Source of the DNA: Psychrobacter pygoscelis
GTDB lineage: Bacteria; Pseudomonadota; Gammaproteobacteria; Pseudomonadales; Moraxellaceae
Direction: 5' to 3'
Assembly (NCBI RefSeq): GCF_004335015.1
Contig: NZ_RQRU01000001.1
Coordinates: 744,001 to 808,000, forward strand
Length of the DNA stretch: 64,000 nucleotides
Of the stretch, positions 36,730 to 46,307 are shown piece after piece. The notes beneath the pieces were generated by a model, which saw nothing but the letters and a program-made list of their open reading frames with translations, searched no databases and had not been told where the DNA came from. The translations under genes and the position numbers were made by a program. Each line of letters starts with the position of its first letter. Within the stretch, counting starts at the first letter, position 1.

Positions 36730-39714
36730 ATGGCACATGAAAGTATCAAAATTCGCGGCGCTCGGACTCATAATCTAAAAGACATTGATCTTGATATTCC
36801 TAGAGATAAGTTTGTGGTTATCACAGGTTTATCAGGATCTGGAAAGTCTTCATTGGCTTTTGATACGCTTTATGCCGAAGGTCAGCGCCGCTACGTCGAG
36901 AGCTTATCGGCGTATGCCCGTCAGTTTTTGTCACAAATGGACAAGCCTGAAGTTGATAGTATCGAAGGGTTGTCACCCGCCATTGCTATCGAGCAGAAAT
37001 CGACCAACCACAACCCGCGCTCGACCGTGGGCACCATTACTGAAATCTATGACTACTTGCGCCTGCTTTATGCCCGCGTAGGCACGCCATTTTGTCCGGT
37101 TCACAATGAGCCAATGGTCGCGCAAACCATCACCGAAATGGTTGATGACATCATGGCGCTACCTGAAGATACCAAACTCATGATTCTTGCCCCCGTGGTC
37201 CGTGACCGTAAAGGCGAGCATGTGGTACTACTTGAGCAGCTGGTCGGCCAAGGTTTTGTGCGTGTGCGCGTCGATGGCAATGTCTATGATATGGACGAGC
37301 TACCGCCCCTTGAGAAGAATAAAAAACACACGATTGAAGTCGTGGTCGATCGCTTCAAAGTGCGTGATGACCTTGGCAATCGTGTCGCAGAGAGCTTAGA
37401 GACCGCCCTCAGACTTGGTGGCGACGTAGCCGTGCTGCATTATATGGATGGCAACCCTAACCCAGAGGCGTCGAATACTGATAGCGACGATCAGATATTA
37501 TCAGCCAAGCACAGCTGCCCGGTGTGCGACCGCGCTGTCTCTGAGCTTGAGCCAAAGCTATTTAGTTTTAACAACCCTTACGGTGCGTGCCCCGCTTGTG
37601 ACGGCCTTGGCAAACGCCAGTACTTTTCAGCAGAGAAGTTAATTACCCATCCAGATAAGTCGCTCAATCAAGGCGCGGTTAATGGTTGGGACAAGCGTCA
37701 TGCCTACTACTTTGGCTTACTTACCACCGTCTGTAAGCACTTTGATATCGATATGGATGCCCCTTGGAGCAGCTTACCAAAAGCGCAAAGAGATATTATC
37801 TTAAAAGGCTCTGGTAAGGAAAAAATCCTCTTTAACTTCACCGATGAGCGTGGCCGCAAGACCAAAAAGACCACCCCATTTGAGGGCGTTCTACCCTACC
37901 TCGAGCGCCGCTATGCCAAAACGCAGAGCAACTTGGTGCGTGATGAGCTGGCTAAATATCTGGCAGATACCACTTGTAATGTCTGTGATGGCGCACGGCT
38001 TAACGAAATCGCTCGCAATGTGCGCGTGGACGGTCGTGATATCGCCGAGATTGTGCAGCTGTCTATAGGTGACGCTGCTGAATACTATGCCAACCTAAAT
38101 ATGAGCGGCGCTAAAGGTGAAGTGGCTGAGAAGATCTTTAAAGAAATCAATGAGCGTCTTAATTTCTTGGTAAGTGTCGGTCTAGACTATCTCAATCTGG
38201 CACGCTCAGCTGAGACCCTATCGGGCGGTGAAGCACAGCGTATTCGACTCGCCAGCCAGATTGGCGCGGGCCTCATGGGCGTCATGTACGTACTGGATGA
38301 GCCATCTATCGGTCTGCATCAGCGTGACAATGATCGCCTACTGCAAACCTTGGTGCGCCTGCGCGACCTTGGTAATACCGTACTGGTGGTCGAACATGAT
38401 GAAGATGCTATCCGTCAAGCAGATCATATTATCGATATTGGCGTCGGTGCAGGGGTGCATGGTGGCCGCGTTATCGCACAGGGCACTGCTGAGGATATCA
38501 AAAATACCAAAGGCTCACTCACGGGTCAGTATCTATCAGGCGAAAAAGAGATTGCGATACCAAAAGTGCGCCATAAAGCCAAAACGATCGACCTAAATAA
38601 TCCGCCGCCTCGTGTCAATATCATGCCAATGGGCAAGGCAAAAGCTGCCGCTGCCAAAAAGGCTGCTGCCAACAAGAAAGAAAAACCTAAGAATATCGTG
38701 CCCATGCAGATTGAGCTAAAAGGCGCTTCGGGCAACAACCTTAAAGATGTCGATTTGACGATTCCGGTTGGCGTGTTTACTTGTATTACTGGGGTATCTG
38801 GCTCAGGAAAATCAACACTCATTAACCGTACCTTAATGCCACTGGCCGCCACTCAGCTAAACAATGCCTCAACGCTGATCGCGGACAAGCACGAGAGCAT
38901 TACAGGTCTTGAATATCTGGATAAGATGGTGGATATTGACCAAAGCCCAATTGGCCGCACACCGCGCTCTAATCCGGCGACCTATACGGGTGTCTTTACG
39001 CCGATTCGTGATTTGTTCTCACAAACGCAGGAAGCCAAAGCACGAGGTTATAAAGCAGGCCGCTTTAGTTTCAACGTGAAAGGTGGCCGCTGTGAGACTT
39101 GCCAAGGCGATGGTCTAATCAAGGTGGAGATGCATTTCTTACCAGATATGTATGTGCCTTGTGATAGCTGTCATGGTCAACGCTATAACCGTGAAACGCT
39201 TGAGATTCACTATAAAGGTAAAAATATCGCCGAAGTATTAGATATGACGGTCGAAGATGCGACGGAGTTCTTCTCTGCTATTCCGCCCATTCATCGTCGA
39301 CTTGAGGCTCTGATGGATGTAGGGCTGAGCTATATTCGCCTGGGTCAATCTGCGCCAACGCTGTCTGGTGGGGAAGCTCAGCGCGTCAAGCTGGCTCGTG
39401 AGCTGGCCAAGCGTGATACTGGTCAGACGCTATATATTTTGGATGAGCCGACTACTGGTCTACACTTCCATGATATCGCCAAGCTGCTCCATATCTTGCA
39501 TACCTTGCGCGATAAGGGCAACACCATCATCGTCATCGAGCATAATTTAGACGTTATCAAGACCGCAGACTGGATTGTTGACTTAGGCCCTGAAGGCGGT
39601 AAGGGCGGTGGTATGATTATCGCTGAGGGTACGCCGGAAGAGGTTGCAGACACTAAAGCGTCTTATACCGGTCAGTTTTTGAAGCCGATGCTTGAGAAAA
39701 AGAAATCTGCTTAG
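36730..39714 (+). CDS. uvrA: Excinuclease ABC subunit A
   Basis: 994 residues from the ATG at 36730, which starts [20 protein letters not shown] as in other UvrA proteins and has AAAAGG 8 nt before it; an in-frame ATG at 36712 has no such site. Two ABC ATPase halves are seen: Walker [12 protein letters not shown] and [11 protein letters not shown], and signatures [16 protein letters not shown] and [17 protein letters not shown]. Zinc modules include [21 protein letters not shown] and [16 protein letters not shown]. UvrA dimers detect DNA lesions and load UvrB. A Lys/Ala-rich insert (38578-38706) lies between the halves and makes the protein longer than E. coli UvrA (940). No LexA-type site was found upstream. 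Confidence 0.97.
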   Translation: MAHESIKIRGARTHNLKDIDLDIPRDKFVVITGLSGSGKSSLAFDTLYAEGQRRYVESLSAYARQFLSQMDKPEVDSIEGLSPAIAIEQKSTNHNPRSTVGTITEIYDYLRLLYARVGTPFCPVHNEPMVAQTITEMVDDIMALPEDTKLMILAPVVRDRKGEHVVLLEQLVGQGFVRVRVDGNVYDMDELPPLEKNKKHTIEVVVDRFKVRDDLGNRVAESLETALRLGGDVAVLHYMDGNPNPEASNTDSDDQILSAKHSCPVCDRAVSELEPKLFSFNNPYGACPACDGLGKRQYFSAEKLITHPDKSLNQGAVNGWDKRHAYYFGLLTTVCKHFDIDMDAPWSSLPKAQRDIILKGSGKEKILFNFTDERGRKTKKTTPFEGVLPYLERRYAKTQSNLVRDELAKYLADTTCNVCDGARLNEIARNVRVDGRDIAEIVQLSIGDAAEYYANLNMSGAKGEVAEKIFKEINERLNFLVSVGLDYLNLARSAETLSGGEAQRIRLASQIGAGLMGVMYVLDEPSIGLHQRDNDRLLQTLVRLRDLGNTVLVVEHDEDAIRQADHIIDIGVGAGVHGGRVIAQGTAEDIKNTKGSLTGQYLSGEKEIAIPKVRHKAKTIDLNNPPPRVNIMPMGKAKAAAAKKAAANKKEKPKNIVPMQIELKGASGNNLKDVDLTIPVGVFTCITGVSGSGKSTLINRTLMPLAATQLNNASTLIADKHESITGLEYLDKMVDIDQSPIGRTPRSNPATYTGVFTPIRDLFSQTQEAKARGYKAGRFSFNVKGGRCETCQGDGLIKVEMHFLPDMYVPCDSCHGQRYNRETLEIHYKGKNIAEVLDMTVEDATEFFSAIPPIHRRLEALMDVGLSYIRLGQSAPTLSGGEAQRVKLARELAKRDTGQTLYILDEPTTGLHFHDIAKLLHILHTLRDKGNTIIVIEHNLDVIKTADWIVDLGPEGGKGGGMIIAEGTPEEVADTKASYTGQFLKPMLEKKKSA

Positions 39715-39752
39715 CTATACATTAATTGTCGGTTAGTTATCTTTCAATAGTG

Positions 39753-39786
39753 AAAAAAGGCCATTCTTTAGAGAGTGGCCTTTTTT
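39753..39786 (+). terminator. Rho-independent terminator of uvrA
   Basis: AAAAAAGGCCA pairs with TGGCCTTTTTT, with a loop of 12 nt whose ends can pair further. It ends in a T-run, 39 bp after the uvrA stop. Confidence 0.88.
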
Positions 39787-39954
39787 GTTGGTTGAGTTTT
39801 GGGTTTTACTTTAAAACAAATAGTGTGTAAAACCGCACCTAACATCGAAATAACATTAAAACACCGCTACAGGAAAATAAAACCCTTATGCTATTCAGCT
39901 TTGCAGACTTATAACCTCTCAATATATCTCCACACTCCACACATTTTCAGCCAT

Positions 39955-40638
39955 TTAAAGTTGGTCGTTTAAAGCGTCAAATTCATTAAATAAGGTGTCT
40001 ACTTTGTTTAAGATAACTTTGAGATCGTCTGCTTTAAAGCCAATTGTATTAGACGGTAGAACCGAACGTTTATAGTCCTTATGAAGAATTAGGAGTGGCT
40101 CTTGGGTCTCAGTGTCATTCATAACGTACCAGAAGTTTTCTTTCGAATATGACTTCCTTTCACTGTCTCCCATACCATATGTCTTTAGATAGCTGTTAAT
40201 CGAGTCTTTACTGCTCTCGCGCTGTGAATAAGGAAGTTTGGACCAAGAAACGAATTTATCTATACTTTGATGGAACTGGGAAAGCTCTTTTTTATCTTCA
40301 ATCCTAACAAACGGTGTGCCGCCATAATAACTAGGAAGTTCAATTAAAATAAGCCCCCATTTTAGATTATCACTTGTAATATCTTTACTTTTATCAATCT
40401 TCTTTTTCGATACATTCAGCGTGACCCTTTGAGTTGCGGGGCCTTCTGCTAATAATCCTTTTCTATCCATAGATTTGGCATTGACCGCAAAAATGTTTTG
40501 CGACTCAGTCAATTTAACAAGGTTCTCATAACTTGAAGATGGCAATAAAGTCGTACAACTCGTTAGGACAACGGGTGGTATGGTCATCATTAATGACAAT
40601 AAGACTGGTTTAAAACATACATTAATACGATTAGACAT
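39955..40638 (-). CDS. Hypothetical lipoprotein
   Basis: 227 residues. A signal sequence (MSNRINVCFKPVLLSLMMTI..) ends in the lipobox VLTSC with the cysteine at residue 28. After it comes a polar, mixed alpha/beta protein with many Lys and Ser. I do not recognise a family. The lipid would place it in the inner or outer membrane facing the periplasm. It converges with uvrA and borders the array of tiny membrane proteins on the opposite strand. The start codon at 40638 is preceded by an AGGAAGC-like sequence on the minus strand (spacing about 8). Confidence 0.7.
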   Translation of the reverse strand: MSNRINVCFKPVLLSLMMTIPPVVLTSCTTLLPSSSYENLVKLTESQNIFAVNAKSMDRKGLLAEGPATQRVTLNVSKKKIDKSKDITSDNLKWGLILIELPSYYGGTPFVRIEDKKELSQFHQSIDKFVSWSKLPYSQRESSKDSINSYLKTYGMGDSERKSYSKENFWYVMNDTETQEPLLILHKDYKRSVLPSNTIGFKADDLKVILNKVDTLFNEFDALNDQL

Positions 40639-41059
40639 TTGGAAGCTTCCTTATTAGGAGTTTAGGAATAAAACAAAATAATAAAATCAGCTGTTATAAG
40701 CCTTACCTTCTACACGGGCTACTTTATGGTCTATCTTTTAAAGTAAAACCTTAGTCATAAAATCTGATTTCATTATATGCTTTTTTGAGATAAGAAACTT
40801 CGCCAACTCTTCCAGTCAGTAAAGGGTAGGTTATTAACAGTAAAGTTCTCTTTTGACGGTACGTTGAATACGACTACTCAACCTATACTCACCGCCTCGT
40901 CTACTTGAGCAGATTTGAGCAAAAAGCGGAATTAGCTTTCACAGTCAGCGTATAATAGCCCAATAATCGACCAACCCTATTATAAGCGCCAGCATTTACC
41001 CGTTTAATGATAGTGCGGTATCCTTCGATAAAGTCACCCTCTCACCTTGGTCACCCCTA
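40639..41059. other. Gene-free stretch between a lipoprotein gene and the small membrane-protein array
   Basis: 421 bp, AT-rich, lying between divergent genes. I see no RNA gene, repeat of the dispersed family or clear regulatory site. It must hold promoters for both directions if the array is expressed from here. Confidence 0.4.
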
Positions 41060-41242
41060 ATGAACCCTCTTCTTATCCCTGTCGGTCTTAGCTTTTTATT
41101 TTGGCTTATGATACCGGTGTTACTCATTGCTAAGCTTTTTCTCAAGCCCTCACTCAAAGAAAGAGCAGATGTAATGGCTTTTGTTTTAGTCCTTCTAGGT
41201 ATTGTTAGTTTCTGCGTATTTTTAGTGCTCGCTAGAAATTAA
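41060..41242 (+). CDS. Tiny two-helix membrane protein 1 of the array
   Basis: 60 residues. Helix 1 (about 5-27, LIPVGLSFLFWLMIPVLLIA), a charged loop FLKPSLKERADV, then helix 2 (about 37-57, VLVLLGIVSFCVFLVLAR). No signal peptide or lipobox. The ribosome binding site is weak. The layout (helix, short basic/acidic loop, helix with the IVSFCV motif) is shared with the products at 41915 and 42208, so I treat it as their distant relative. Function is unknown. Confidence 0.5.
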   Translation: MNPLLIPVGLSFLFWLMIPVLLIAKLFLKPSLKERADVMAFVLVLLGIVSFCVFLVLARN

Positions 41243-41359
41243 GTAAGGCTTTCTGATACTTAGATATCCCTCAGGTGGTGTTTCAAACGTCACCCAAAAG
41301 TGGCGTTTTTTGCTATAGTGAGCTTTATAGGCTTTAGCCATTTATTGTTGAGTTTAATT

Positions 41360-41581
41360 ATGATGGAAGACGTTTTAATACCGCTTTTTATCGGTATTTC
41401 CGTTATTAGCCAGATTATATTATTGGTTGCGGTAATATTTGCACTACTCGGTTATTTTGGCAAGGAAGCATTAGCTAAGCAGCGTTATTATACTAAGGCG
41501 GCCAAACTGCTGCTCATTTACGCTCTGATGTTTGTCGTGGGTCTAGGTAGCTGCCTTGTACTGGTCTCAACAGGAAGTTAA
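41360..41581 (+). CDS. Tiny two-helix membrane protein 2 of the array
   Basis: 73 residues from the ATG at 41360; the frame is open back to 41300, but the ATG pair gives a size like the neighbours. It reads MMEDVLIPLFIGISVISQII, then helix 1 to LLGYFG, a basic loop KEALAKQRYYTKAAK, and helix 2 LLLIYALMFVVGLGSCLVLV. Layout and the LxGY..K..LLL pattern resemble the next product (41599). No family is recognised; an inner-membrane location is inferred. Confidence 0.5.
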   Translation: MMEDVLIPLFIGISVISQIILLVAVIFALLGYFGKEALAKQRYYTKAAKLLLIYALMFVVGLGSCLVLVSTGS

Positions 41582-41598
41582 AAGGATAACGAGATCGT

Positions 41599-41805
41599 AT
41601 GCAGTGGACTCTATACATCGCTATCCTGCCAGTTGGCTTTGGCATGATGACGCTAGTAGGTAGCCTAATATGTTTGATTGGCTATCTGACCAGTGATGAT
41701 AGCGCAACCAAGCGCAAGCTATGGCCATGGTTTACACGACTGCTGTTACTTGCATTTTTGTTACTGAGCGTGGGGTTGTTTTTTACAAGTCGACATTTTC
41801 TATAA
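41599..41805 (+). CDS. Tiny two-helix membrane protein 3 of the array
   Basis: 68 residues. Helix 1 ends LICLIGYLT, a loop SDDSATKRKLWPW follows, then helix 2 LLLLAFLLLSVGLFF. An AAGGA lies about 12 nt before the ATG. It begins 17 bp after the previous stop, so they are probably co-transcribed. The pairing of helix layout and loop with product 2 suggests an old duplication. Unknown function. Confidence 0.55.
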   Translation: MQWTLYIAILPVGFGMMTLVGSLICLIGYLTSDDSATKRKLWPWFTRLLLLAFLLLSVGLFFTSRHFL

Positions 41806-41914
41806 ATACCTTACTAATGACACCTGCTCTAATAACTACTTTTAAAATAGACAAAATAAATAATTTATTTTAGGGTGAAATAATGATCGATTAATTGGTA
41901 ATGGGGGTTATGTT

Positions 41915-42109
41915 ATGCCCCTCTTCGGAACAAGTGCACTCGCTTTAACGTCTATATTTACTCTAATTATTATTTTACTATTTACCAAAGAGCCAGAGAA
42001 GATGCAGCCTCTTAATCATATCCTAAAGGTAGCGACTTTAATTAGTATTGCCTGCTTTTGTATGGTTTTTAGGCTCTGTACTTTTAGCATGACCCAAGTA
42101 TCTGCATGA
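41915..42109 (+). CDS. Tiny two-helix membrane protein 4 of the array
   Basis: 64 residues. The start is well supported by GGGGG at 41903-41907, 7-8 nt before the ATG. Helix 1 is LALTSIFTLIIILLF, the loop is TKEPEKMQPLNHILKVA, and helix 2 is TLISIACFCMVFRLCTF. The loop xKxxxKxQPLxxxL recurs in the product at 42208 (FIKDADKRQPLERLL), and the second helix shares the S/C-F-C pattern. These two are clear paralogues. Function unknown. Confidence 0.6.
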   Translation: MPLFGTSALALTSIFTLIIILLFTKEPEKMQPLNHILKVATLISIACFCMVFRLCTFSMTQVSA

Positions 42110-42207
42110 AATTAAAACCAACTTACTGACTTTTATAACTGTCTTTTGTAGTGGTTCTGGCTAGTATATTTATACTGTAAAGCAAATAGACTCATGGAGT
42201 GAATTGT

Positions 42208-42420
42208 GTGACAGATATTATAGAACCGCTGTTTATGGCCTTACTTGGGCTTTGCGGTTTATCAGGAGTATTGGCGATACTATTACTCATCTATCTAATT
42301 TTTATCAAAGATGCTGATAAAAGACAGCCGCTTGAAAGATTGCTTAATGCCTCCTTATTGGTCTGTATCATTAGCTTTTGTGTTGGCTTTGGGATATGTA
42401 GTTATATTTTAGTGACCTGA
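42208..42420 (+). CDS. Tiny two-helix membrane protein 5 of the array
   Basis: 70 residues from the GTG at 42208, which has GGAG 8 nt before it; the frame also opens at a GTG at 42199. Helix 1 is ALLGLCGLSGVLAILLLIYL, the loop is FIKDADKRQPLERLLNA, and helix 2 is SLLVCIISFCVGFGICSYIL. It is a paralogue of product 4 (see the shared QPL loop). Function unknown; inner membrane inferred. Confidence 0.6.
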   Translation: MTDIIEPLFMALLGLCGLSGVLAILLLIYLIFIKDADKRQPLERLLNASLLVCIISFCVGFGICSYILVT

Positions 42421-42533
42421 AATCTTAAAATTATTTATAATAAATTTTTAATAATTCTTTATGAATAATTACAAACTAGTGCTAAAAGAATAAGGGTCTT
42501 TTGTGACCTTTTAATAAAAGCAGTTATTAATTA

Positions 42534-42704
42534 ATGAGTGACTTGAGCACATTATTTTGGACCGTCAATATTTTTATTATTTTAGTGTGGCCAGTCGTTC
42601 GTCCTATTCACCTTATAATTGGGTCCGTGGACGACTGTAAAGTAAATCAGCCACTCATAGCGTATTCGGCTAATAAGCCTCACTATAGGAGTTGTTGGAC
42701 TTAG
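42534..42704 (+). CDS. Possible decayed sixth member of the tiny membrane-protein array
   Basis: A 56-residue frame, MSDLSTLFWTVNIFIILVWP and on to a polar end SVDDCKVNQPLIAYSANK. The hydrophobic first half and the D..K.NQPL segment recall the DADKRQPL loop of products 4 and 5, but the second helix is missing. It could be a remnant of another copy or a chance frame. It stops 31 bp before the Lgt-like gene. Confidence 0.3.
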   Translation: MSDLSTLFWTVNIFIILVWPVVRPIHLIIGSVDDCKVNQPLIAYSANKPHYRSCWT

Positions 42705-42735
42705 TGGTTGATACCCCACCATGCCAATTTATTAA

Positions 42736-43545
42736 ATGATTTATTACCCCCTCTCCCCGCAAACTGCCCACATTGTCCATTTTATTTTTGAATGGTTGGC
42801 GCTACTTGTCGGCGTTCAGACTTACCGAATCCTGAAGAAACGTTATGTTCAGCACAACCCCACTACTCCCCAGCAAGCAGGACTACTGTCGAAAGGCAGC
42901 TTTGCCGTGGCCGTCGGTTGTATCTTAGGTGCAGGCATCGGTAATAAGCTGTTGTTTCTCATTGAAACGCCGCAAGCTTGGGGACAGTTCGGCGCGATGT
43001 CACTGGCAATGGGTCAGACCATCGTCGGTGGTATGATTGGCGCGCTTATCGGTATCGAGATCGCTAAGAAACTCTCGGGCATTCGCTACTCCACAGGTGA
43101 TTTATTCATTGTACCGTTCTGTGTGGGGTTAATCGTCGGGCGTATTGGCTGCTATTTAGCCGGGCTAAATGACGGTACTTTTGGTGTCGCAACTACTCTA
43201 CCTTGGGGCATGGACTTCGGTGATGGTATTGCCCGGCATCCAACGCAAATCTATGACATGCTTTGGGCAGTAGCGATGTTAGCTTTCTTTTATTTTGCTT
43301 ACCCTAAGCTAAAGGCGGTTAGCGGATTGAGCTTTAAGCTGCTGTTTATGGGCTATATGGGTTGGCGGCTGATGGTAGATGGTATTAAACCGATACCTTA
43401 TGAGTACTGGTTAGGACTGTCGGGTATTCAATGGGCTTGTCTGATAGCTCTGGTTATTTATGCGCCATTCGTGATGAGAGATTTTAAGCGTTTACCAAGC
43501 CAAACTAAGAAGACAGCGGAGACGTCAAAGGCGTCAACATTATAA
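42736..43545 (+). CDS. Lgt-like (prolipoprotein diacylglyceryl transferase family) membrane protein
   Basis: 269 residues, about seven transmembrane helices. Lgt landmarks are FEWLALLVGVQTYR (helix 1), GQTIVGGMIGALIGIEIAKK, and the family core VGRIGCYLAGLNDGTFG with its arginine, followed by HPTQIYDMLWA. Canonical Lgt transfers diacylglycerol from phosphatidylglycerol to lipoproteins. This one sits beside an unknown protein and a radical SAM enzyme, which is not the usual lgt neighbourhood (lgt-thyA). I therefore read it as a paralogue with its own substrate; the housekeeping copy should be elsewhere. No strong ribosome site is visible before the ATG. Confidence 0.75.
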   Translation: MIYYPLSPQTAHIVHFIFEWLALLVGVQTYRILKKRYVQHNPTTPQQAGLLSKGSFAVAVGCILGAGIGNKLLFLIETPQAWGQFGAMSLAMGQTIVGGMIGALIGIEIAKKLSGIRYSTGDLFIVPFCVGLIVGRIGCYLAGLNDGTFGVATTLPWGMDFGDGIARHPTQIYDMLWAVAMLAFFYFAYPKLKAVSGLSFKLLFMGYMGWRLMVDGIKPIPYEYWLGLSGIQWACLIALVIYAPFVMRDFKRLPSQTKKTAETSKASTL

Positions 43546-43568
43546 ATTAATCAAAGTAATGAATTACT

Positions 43569-44522
43569 ATGACAGACCATAAAAAAGACTCAGAGGGAAT
43601 GGGCGCTGCTGGCGGCATACTTATAGGGGTACTATTGACCGTGATGGTGGGCTTTGGTTCGTGTCTATTGATGCTTAGCCCTATAGGTTCAAGCTCAAGC
43701 AACTATAAATCTCAGCTTGCTGAAGAACAAACCAACCAATTACAACAACTCTATAAAGATGCTAACCAATCCAAGCCTGATCCTAAAGCGTCATGGCTAT
43801 TAAGCTTGGCTATACTGCATCCCGAAGCGCGTGAAATGCTCAAGCTGGAGATAAGTGAAGCGCAAGCGCAAATAACGTCTGACAATTACTACCAGCAAGC
43901 ACTAAAAGCAGGCTTACCTGCGGCGCTCGTTAAAAACGCATACTCGCTCATCAATTCGGGAATAACCATCAATAATGCCGATAGTGTGACAACAGATAGC
44001 GATGATGCCGCGGTGCAGCTCAAAGATCCTGAGTCCGTCGAGCGCGGTGTCCAGCAAATTGTCGATGTACTAAAATCGCATTGTACGACTTATTACTCTC
44101 TTGATAATGAGGATAATTCTGACGATTTAGAGTATGTCCTTAACAGCTATAAAACAACGATTCCACTCGATTTTAATAACTTTTCACCATCAGTGATTAA
44201 GCCCTATGCTAAATTGCAGAATCTCATGGATATTGCTGAGTTAAGACAGCAAATCTATTGTGAGGACAGATGGGATGTCGAGCATCAGTTAATTAAGTTC
44301 TTAATGGATGACGATACATTCACACCAACTCATCGGCTTGTCTATTTATCAGTATTAGCAGAGCTTCTGGATAAGCCTGATATTGTCTATCTAATTAATC
44401 GCCGCGCGCCAGCAGATGCTCAGGATGATTTTATTAAAGAACGCAACTCCTTATTGACCGCTTATAAAACGACCTTTGGTAATCAGATCCCTATGGACGC
44501 TGTCAGTTTAGACAATCATTAA
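43569..44522 (+). CDS. Hypothetical membrane-anchored protein between the Lgt-like and radical SAM genes
   Basis: 317 residues. One hydrophobic helix (about 13-38, GGILIGVLLTVMVGFGSCLLML) follows a short charged start. The rest (about 45-317) is a soluble, mostly helical, acidic domain with alpha-solenoid-like stretches (LAILHPEAREMLKLEISEA). The residue after the helix, SPIGSSSS, is a flexible linker. I do not recognise a family. It starts 23 bp after the Lgt-like gene and 109 bp before the radical SAM gene, all on the plus strand, so it may be a subunit of the same pathway. It may also be an unrelated passenger. Confidence 0.65.
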   Translation: MTDHKKDSEGMGAAGGILIGVLLTVMVGFGSCLLMLSPIGSSSSNYKSQLAEEQTNQLQQLYKDANQSKPDPKASWLLSLAILHPEAREMLKLEISEAQAQITSDNYYQQALKAGLPAALVKNAYSLINSGITINNADSVTTDSDDAAVQLKDPESVERGVQQIVDVLKSHCTTYYSLDNEDNSDDLEYVLNSYKTTIPLDFNNFSPSVIKPYAKLQNLMDIAELRQQIYCEDRWDVEHQLIKFLMDDDTFTPTHRLVYLSVLAELLDKPDIVYLINRRAPADAQDDFIKERNSLLTAYKTTFGNQIPMDAVSLDNH

Positions 44523-44631
44523 GCAGGTAAAGCCAGACTACTAGTTACAAATAGGTAAACACAGATAATTAGACGGTGAATAAATGCGTTTACCTTACTT
44601 ATTGTTCTCAACTTAGATTAGGTCATCACCC

Positions 44632-46287
44632 ATGTCTCATAAAAATCGCCCTTACGAGTTTTACGACACTACCAGCTCTGTTTGTAGTACCTGCCTGTAT
44701 CCTGTCGAGGCCAAAATTATTTTTAAAAACAACCATGTCTATATGGATAAATGGTGTCCAGTCCATGGCGTCGAGCGCGTCCTAATGATGGACGATGTGG
44801 CCTATTATCGTAGCTGCCGCGAAGTCTACGTCAAGCGTCCTGAGATGCCCGAGACTTTTGCCACGCCGATGCAATACGGCTGTCCCTATGATTGTGGCCT
44901 CTGCCCTGACCACATGCAGCACTCCTGTCTTACCATCGTCGAGATTACCGATGTCTGCAACCTTGACTGTCCTGTCTGTTTTGCCGACTCTGGCATGAGC
45001 CGTGAGACCAATCTGCCGCATCTATCGTATAAGCATAAACCTTTGGAAACCGTGAAAGCCATGCTCGATACGGTGGTTGCCTCTGAGGGTGAGCCAGATG
45101 TGGTGCAGCTCTCTGGCGGCGAGCCGACGATGCACCCGCAGCTGTTTGAAATTCTAGACTATATCCAAACCTTGCCCATTCGCCATGTGATGATTAACAC
45201 TAATGGTATTCGCTTGGCAAAAGAGCCTGAATTTGTCGCTAAATTAGCGGACTATGCCTATCGCTTCAGTAATAAAAAACAAAACAGCGCCGCTGAAAAC
45301 TCCAAGAAGGTTCAAGGATTAGAGATTTACCTGCAATTCGACTCGCTTGATGATGAGCACATAACCGTGCTGCGTGGTGCTAAACTTGCTCGTATCCATG
45401 AGAAAGCCTTGGCTCATTTAGAGTCGCACAACTTATCAACGACGCTAGTAGCGACGATTAAAAAAGGTCTTAATGACGGTGAGATGGGCAAAATTATTGA
45501 GCATGCGCTTACCTATCGCTGTGTTCGCGGCGTCAGCTTTCAACCACTGTCTGAGTCAGGCCGCGTGGGCATCGATGAGGCTTTGCTCGATTCAAGCAAG
45601 CAGCGTCTTACTATATCTGAGATGCGTCGCCAAATCGCTGAGCAGTCAGAGGTGTTTACCTTAGACGATATCGTGCCAGTGCCCTGCAATCCTGATACTT
45701 TAGCCATGGGCTATGCGTTAAAAACCCACTCAACCGCTGATGAAATTAATACGCAGAATAATACGATCAATAATATGACACAGGTAGCGCCGCTTACTCG
45801 CTATCTAACCCCTGATGTCATTATGAATGGCGGCGGCAATACGATATTGTTCGAGCAGAACCCTGAGGTTCAGACCAAGGCAAAAGAGCAGTTGTTTAAA
45901 GTACTCAGCACCAACCACTCCCCAGAGTCGCAAGCCAACTGTTTGTCTGAGCTACTATGCTGCTTGCCTAAGATCGATGCACCGCATCTGAGCTATGACA
46001 ATGTATTCCGAGTAATGATCGTACAATTTATGGATGCGCAAAATCTTGATATCCGCGCGCTCAAGAAGTCTTGCATCCACTTTGCTCAGCCCGATGGTAC
46101 GATGATACCGTTTGAGAGTTTCAATCTATTTTATCGCGATGATCGCAAGGAGACGCTGGCGAAGATTCAGCAGACGTTAACGCAAGGCTTTGCAGCAAGG
46201 AAAGTAACAGTAAAATCGCATACTGAGGTTAATGCTGATGTCAATAAAGACAAAGGTAGAATTACTATTACTCCAGTAGTATTTTAA
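44632..46287 (+). CDS. Radical SAM enzyme of the Tes-like group with extra cysteine clusters
   Basis: 551 residues. The N-terminal part has rubredoxin-like cysteines, CSTC and CPVH (residues about 17-46), then MQYGCPYDCGLCPDHMQHSC, and the radical SAM cluster site CNLDCPVCF in ITDVCNLDCPVCFADS. SAM-binding blocks such as VVQLSGGEPTMHPQLFEIL and HVMINTNGIRL follow. This layout resembles the tetraether synthase (Tes)/MJ0619 group, where extra clusters assist carbon-carbon or methyl chemistry on lipids. Here it is the third gene after an Lgt-like protein. I infer lipid or lipoprotein chemistry, but substrate is unproven. An AGGT site 9 nt before the ATG supports the start. Stop is 20 bp from the converging GNAT gene. 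Confidence 0.78.
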   Translation: MSHKNRPYEFYDTTSSVCSTCLYPVEAKIIFKNNHVYMDKWCPVHGVERVLMMDDVAYYRSCREVYVKRPEMPETFATPMQYGCPYDCGLCPDHMQHSCLTIVEITDVCNLDCPVCFADSGMSRETNLPHLSYKHKPLETVKAMLDTVVASEGEPDVVQLSGGEPTMHPQLFEILDYIQTLPIRHVMINTNGIRLAKEPEFVAKLADYAYRFSNKKQNSAAENSKKVQGLEIYLQFDSLDDEHITVLRGAKLARIHEKALAHLESHNLSTTLVATIKKGLNDGEMGKIIEHALTYRCVRGVSFQPLSESGRVGIDEALLDSSKQRLTISEMRRQIAEQSEVFTLDDIVPVPCNPDTLAMGYALKTHSTADEINTQNNTINNMTQVAPLTRYLTPDVIMNGGGNTILFEQNPEVQTKAKEQLFKVLSTNHSPESQANCLSELLCCLPKIDAPHLSYDNVFRVMIVQFMDAQNLDIRALKKSCIHFAQPDGTMIPFESFNLFYRDDRKETLAKIQQTLTQGFAARKVTVKSHTEVNADVNKDKGRITITPVVF

Positions 46288-46307
46288 GGCTAATTTTGCG
46301 CCGTGAG

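Noticed and set aside
38526-38852. 108-residue minus-strand frame inside uvrA
   Set aside because: Shadow of the uvrA coding frame; arises from its codon bias.
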